From Bacteroidota bacterium (GTDB lineage: Bacteria; Bacteroidota; Bacteroidia; Flavobacteriales; Flavobacteriaceae), in contig JADFSQ010000152.1 of assembly GCA_022560715.1 (NCBI GenBank), positions 1-5,672 on the forward strand: a stretch of 5,672 nt of DNA, read 5' to 3'. Below the pieces are notes generated by a model. It was not told the DNA's origin. It saw nothing but the letters and a program-made list of their open reading frames with translations, and ran no database searches. Positions within the stretch are counted from its first letter, which is position 1. Each line of letters opens with the position of its first letter. This document shows, piece by piece, positions 4,130-5,672 of the stretch. The translations under genes and the position numbers were made by a program.

Positions 4130-5620
4130 ATGGAAAGGTTATCAAAGAAAGATATAAATCTTAAAGAATGGGAGTATGAGTACCAGCAGAGAGATAGACA
4201 TACAATATTGATGTCCGATCTTTGGAGCAGAGCTCTTTTTGGGAATTTTGAGAGGGAAATTGATCTTCCCGTGGGACATTTAGATGCGAAGTATACCACT
4301 TCTAGCAAAGCATATACTAAAGTTGATAAGAAGAAAAAGTTGATGGAAGCGTTGAGGAAAGCTTGTGAGGATGATAAATATGTAAAATATGTTCATGATA
4401 TGACGTTGAATAGGATGAAAGAGCAATTAGAATTATGTAAGGATATTGCTGGTAAAATCAAAGAAGATATGTCTAAAGAAGAAATAGTTAACCTATGGAA
4501 GAAATTCGATAAACAATTCATGGATGTTATTCCGTGGTATTATATCCCATATTATATTGTTGAAGATAATTTGATATCTGACAGAGTAAAGAAAGGATTG
4601 GAGAAACACAAAGGAGAGATTGAGAAAATAACAGATATGAACAATGCGCTGATGGTTTTGATGTTTCCTAAGAAAAAGGCTGAATTTCAGAAAGAGCAAA
4701 GTGAAGTTTATGAACTTGTAAGAAAGGCAAAGAATGGTGAAAAGTATGAAAGTGGGACTGAGAATTACTTGAAGAAGTATTCTTGGATGAAAACTTTTAT
4801 TGTGTTACCTACTGAACCTTTAAGTTTGGATGAATTAAGAGAAAGGGTTGAAGAAGCTTTGGAGGAGAATTCTTTAGAAGATTATAAGCTGCAATTGAAA
4901 CAGAAAGAAAAGAATACTAAACTAGCTAAGAAATTAATTGATAAAGTAAAAGGTGATAAAGGGTTGATAAAGAATATTGAATGGGCTAGAAAATATGGTT
5001 TTATGTTAACATCTAGTGTTGAACAATCCCTTATAGCCATGTCGAAATTGATTCCTTTTTATAAATTAATTGCCGAAAATTTGAAAGTTAAATATGATAA
5101 ATGGATTCATCTTACTTCAGAAGAAATTGTTGGAATTTTAGAAGATAAAATTGATACACATGGAATGATTTTCATCAGCGTGAAATTTGTTGATTTGAAT
5201 TTTGAAGAGAAAATAATTCAAGAAGAGATAATAATTGAAAAGAATGATGATCTTGCAATTTTGGTTAAATACACACAAAGAATTTATGACAAAAGTTTTG
5301 CGCGGATAGATATTAAAATTTATGATGCAGAACAGAATAGATTAAATGATTTTTATCAAAATTATGGATTTATTCCAAATACACATATAGAAATCTTGGT
5401 TGTTGATGAAGAGAATCAGGAATTTTATTCTACTGATGGAATTATTAATGATAAAGAATTACTTGAAATTGAATTTTATATTCCTGAAAATTCTAAAAGA
5501 GAAACATTAACTGTTACAATAAATGCAGAGAGTGAAAATTCAAAATCATCAAAAATTTTACAAATATTTACTTTAGGGAATGAAAAGACAGGTGGAGCAA
5601 GTGGAGCTACAGGTCCATAA
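4130..5620 (+). CDS. PEP-synthase-like helical domain protein with C-terminal beta-rich domain
   Basis: No enzyme function can be assigned. Counting from ATG 4130 (496 residues; GTG 4121 would add three), residues 1-340 are charged and helical. They resemble the helical region of PEP-utilising (pyruvate,phosphate/water dikinase-like) proteins of small-genome archaea and candidate-phyla bacteria: an opening EWEYEYQQRDRH segment, then KKKAEFQKEQSEVYELV, then ENYLKKYSWMKTF, and finally a segment ending TSEEIVGIL. In those relatives a phosphohistidine swivelling domain with a TGG-x2-SHAA motif usually comes next; it is absent here, as is any ATP-grasp domain. Instead, residues about 343-482 form alternating hydrophobic strands (such as RIDIKIYDAEQNRL and ETLTVTINAES), suggesting an immunoglobulin-like or macroglobulin-like beta-sandwich, followed by a Gly-rich tail. 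No signal peptide or membrane segment is seen. It has its own promoter 22-29 bases upstream. The helical-region match is from memory and moderately sure; the beta domain is a prediction. Confidence 0.8.
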   Translation: MERLSKKDINLKEWEYEYQQRDRHTILMSDLWSRALFGNFEREIDLPVGHLDAKYTTSSKAYTKVDKKKKLMEALRKACEDDKYVKYVHDMTLNRMKEQLELCKDIAGKIKEDMSKEEIVNLWKKFDKQFMDVIPWYYIPYYIVEDNLISDRVKKGLEKHKGEIEKITDMNNALMVLMFPKKKAEFQKEQSEVYELVRKAKNGEKYESGTENYLKKYSWMKTFIVLPTEPLSLDELRERVEEALEENSLEDYKLQLKQKEKNTKLAKKLIDKVKGDKGLIKNIEWARKYGFMLTSSVEQSLIAMSKLIPFYKLIAENLKVKYDKWIHLTSEEIVGILEDKIDTHGMIFISVKFVDLNFEEKIIQEEIIIEKNDDLAILVKYTQRIYDKSFARIDIKIYDAEQNRLNDFYQNYGFIPNTHIEILVVDEENQEFYSTDGIINDKELLEIEFYIPENSKRETLTVTINAESENSKSSKILQIFTLGNEKTGGASGATGP

Positions 5621-5672
5621 TATAACAAAAGACTAAATGTATTAAAAATATTTAATCTTCATTGATCCATGG
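5621..5672. other. AT-rich right edge
   Basis: No reading frame is seen. A weak, mismatched stem can be drawn between AGACTAAAT (5630-5638) and the ATTTAATCT word near 5650-5658, which might help end the preceding transcript. The evidence is thin. Confidence 0.3.

Noticed and set aside
4096..4308. Minus-strand open frame of 70 codons
   Set aside because: Antisense to the start of the helical protein, with no motif and low-complexity Ser/Phe content.
4493..4699. Minus-strand open frame of 68 codons
   Set aside because: Antisense to the helical protein; its Phe/Leu-rich character follows from the complement of Lys/Glu codons.
5630..5660. Terminator hairpin after the last gene
   Set aside because: The stem has mismatches and wobble pairs and is almost all A/T, so it is not distinguishable from chance.

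Overview
The window is AT-rich and most likely comes from a DPANN-type archaeon (Woesearchaeota/Pacearchaeota-like). Three observations point there. First, a short minus-strand gene (2710-2859) encodes the N-terminal helix-turn-helix of an Lrp/AsnC regulator with the wording common in those archaea. Second, at least three starts (2859 on minus; 2954 and 4130 on plus) have a TATA-like octamer centred about 25-28 bases upstream and no Shine-Dalgarno sequence, which is the pattern of archaeal leaderless transcripts. Third, the last large gene is built from a helical module that I recall from PEP-synthase-like proteins of small-genome archaea and candidate-phyla bacteria. A candidate-phylum bacterium is the main alternative. 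No rRNA, tRNA or CRISPR was recognised, so the placement is inference.

Left part (1-1400): an insertion sequence with a zinc-ribbon, Mutator/IS256-like DDE transposase. It is surrounded by unusual secondary structure: a perfect 20-bp inverted repeat upstream (98-142), a 13-bp hairpin running into a T-tract immediately before the transposase start (254-283), and two nested or competing hairpins downstream (1286-1397). The exact ends of the element could not be fixed. A short reading frame at 1398-1499 may be debris of an interrupted gene.

Middle (1400-2735): a complete aldo/keto reductase very close in wording to L-glyceraldehyde 3-phosphate reductase (Gpr/YghZ), probably acquired from bacteria. 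It faces the Lrp/AsnC fragment, whose ligand-binding domain is missing. The fragment ends inside a 13-bp tandem duplication, which suggests a rearrangement junction near 2632-2735.

Right part (2736-5672): a compact divergent promoter region in which an imperfect inverted repeat lies exactly between two opposing TATA boxes. It drives the truncated regulator leftward and, rightward, a small membrane protein followed by a histidine-phosphatase-superfamily enzyme that overlaps it by 4 bp (ATGA). Next comes a separately promoted 496-residue protein that combines a PEP-synthase-like helical region with a C-terminal beta-rich domain and lacks both the ATP-grasp and the phosphohistidine domain. The regulator remnant, its putative operator, the membrane protein/phosphatase pair and this orphan helical protein are the least conventional part of the window.
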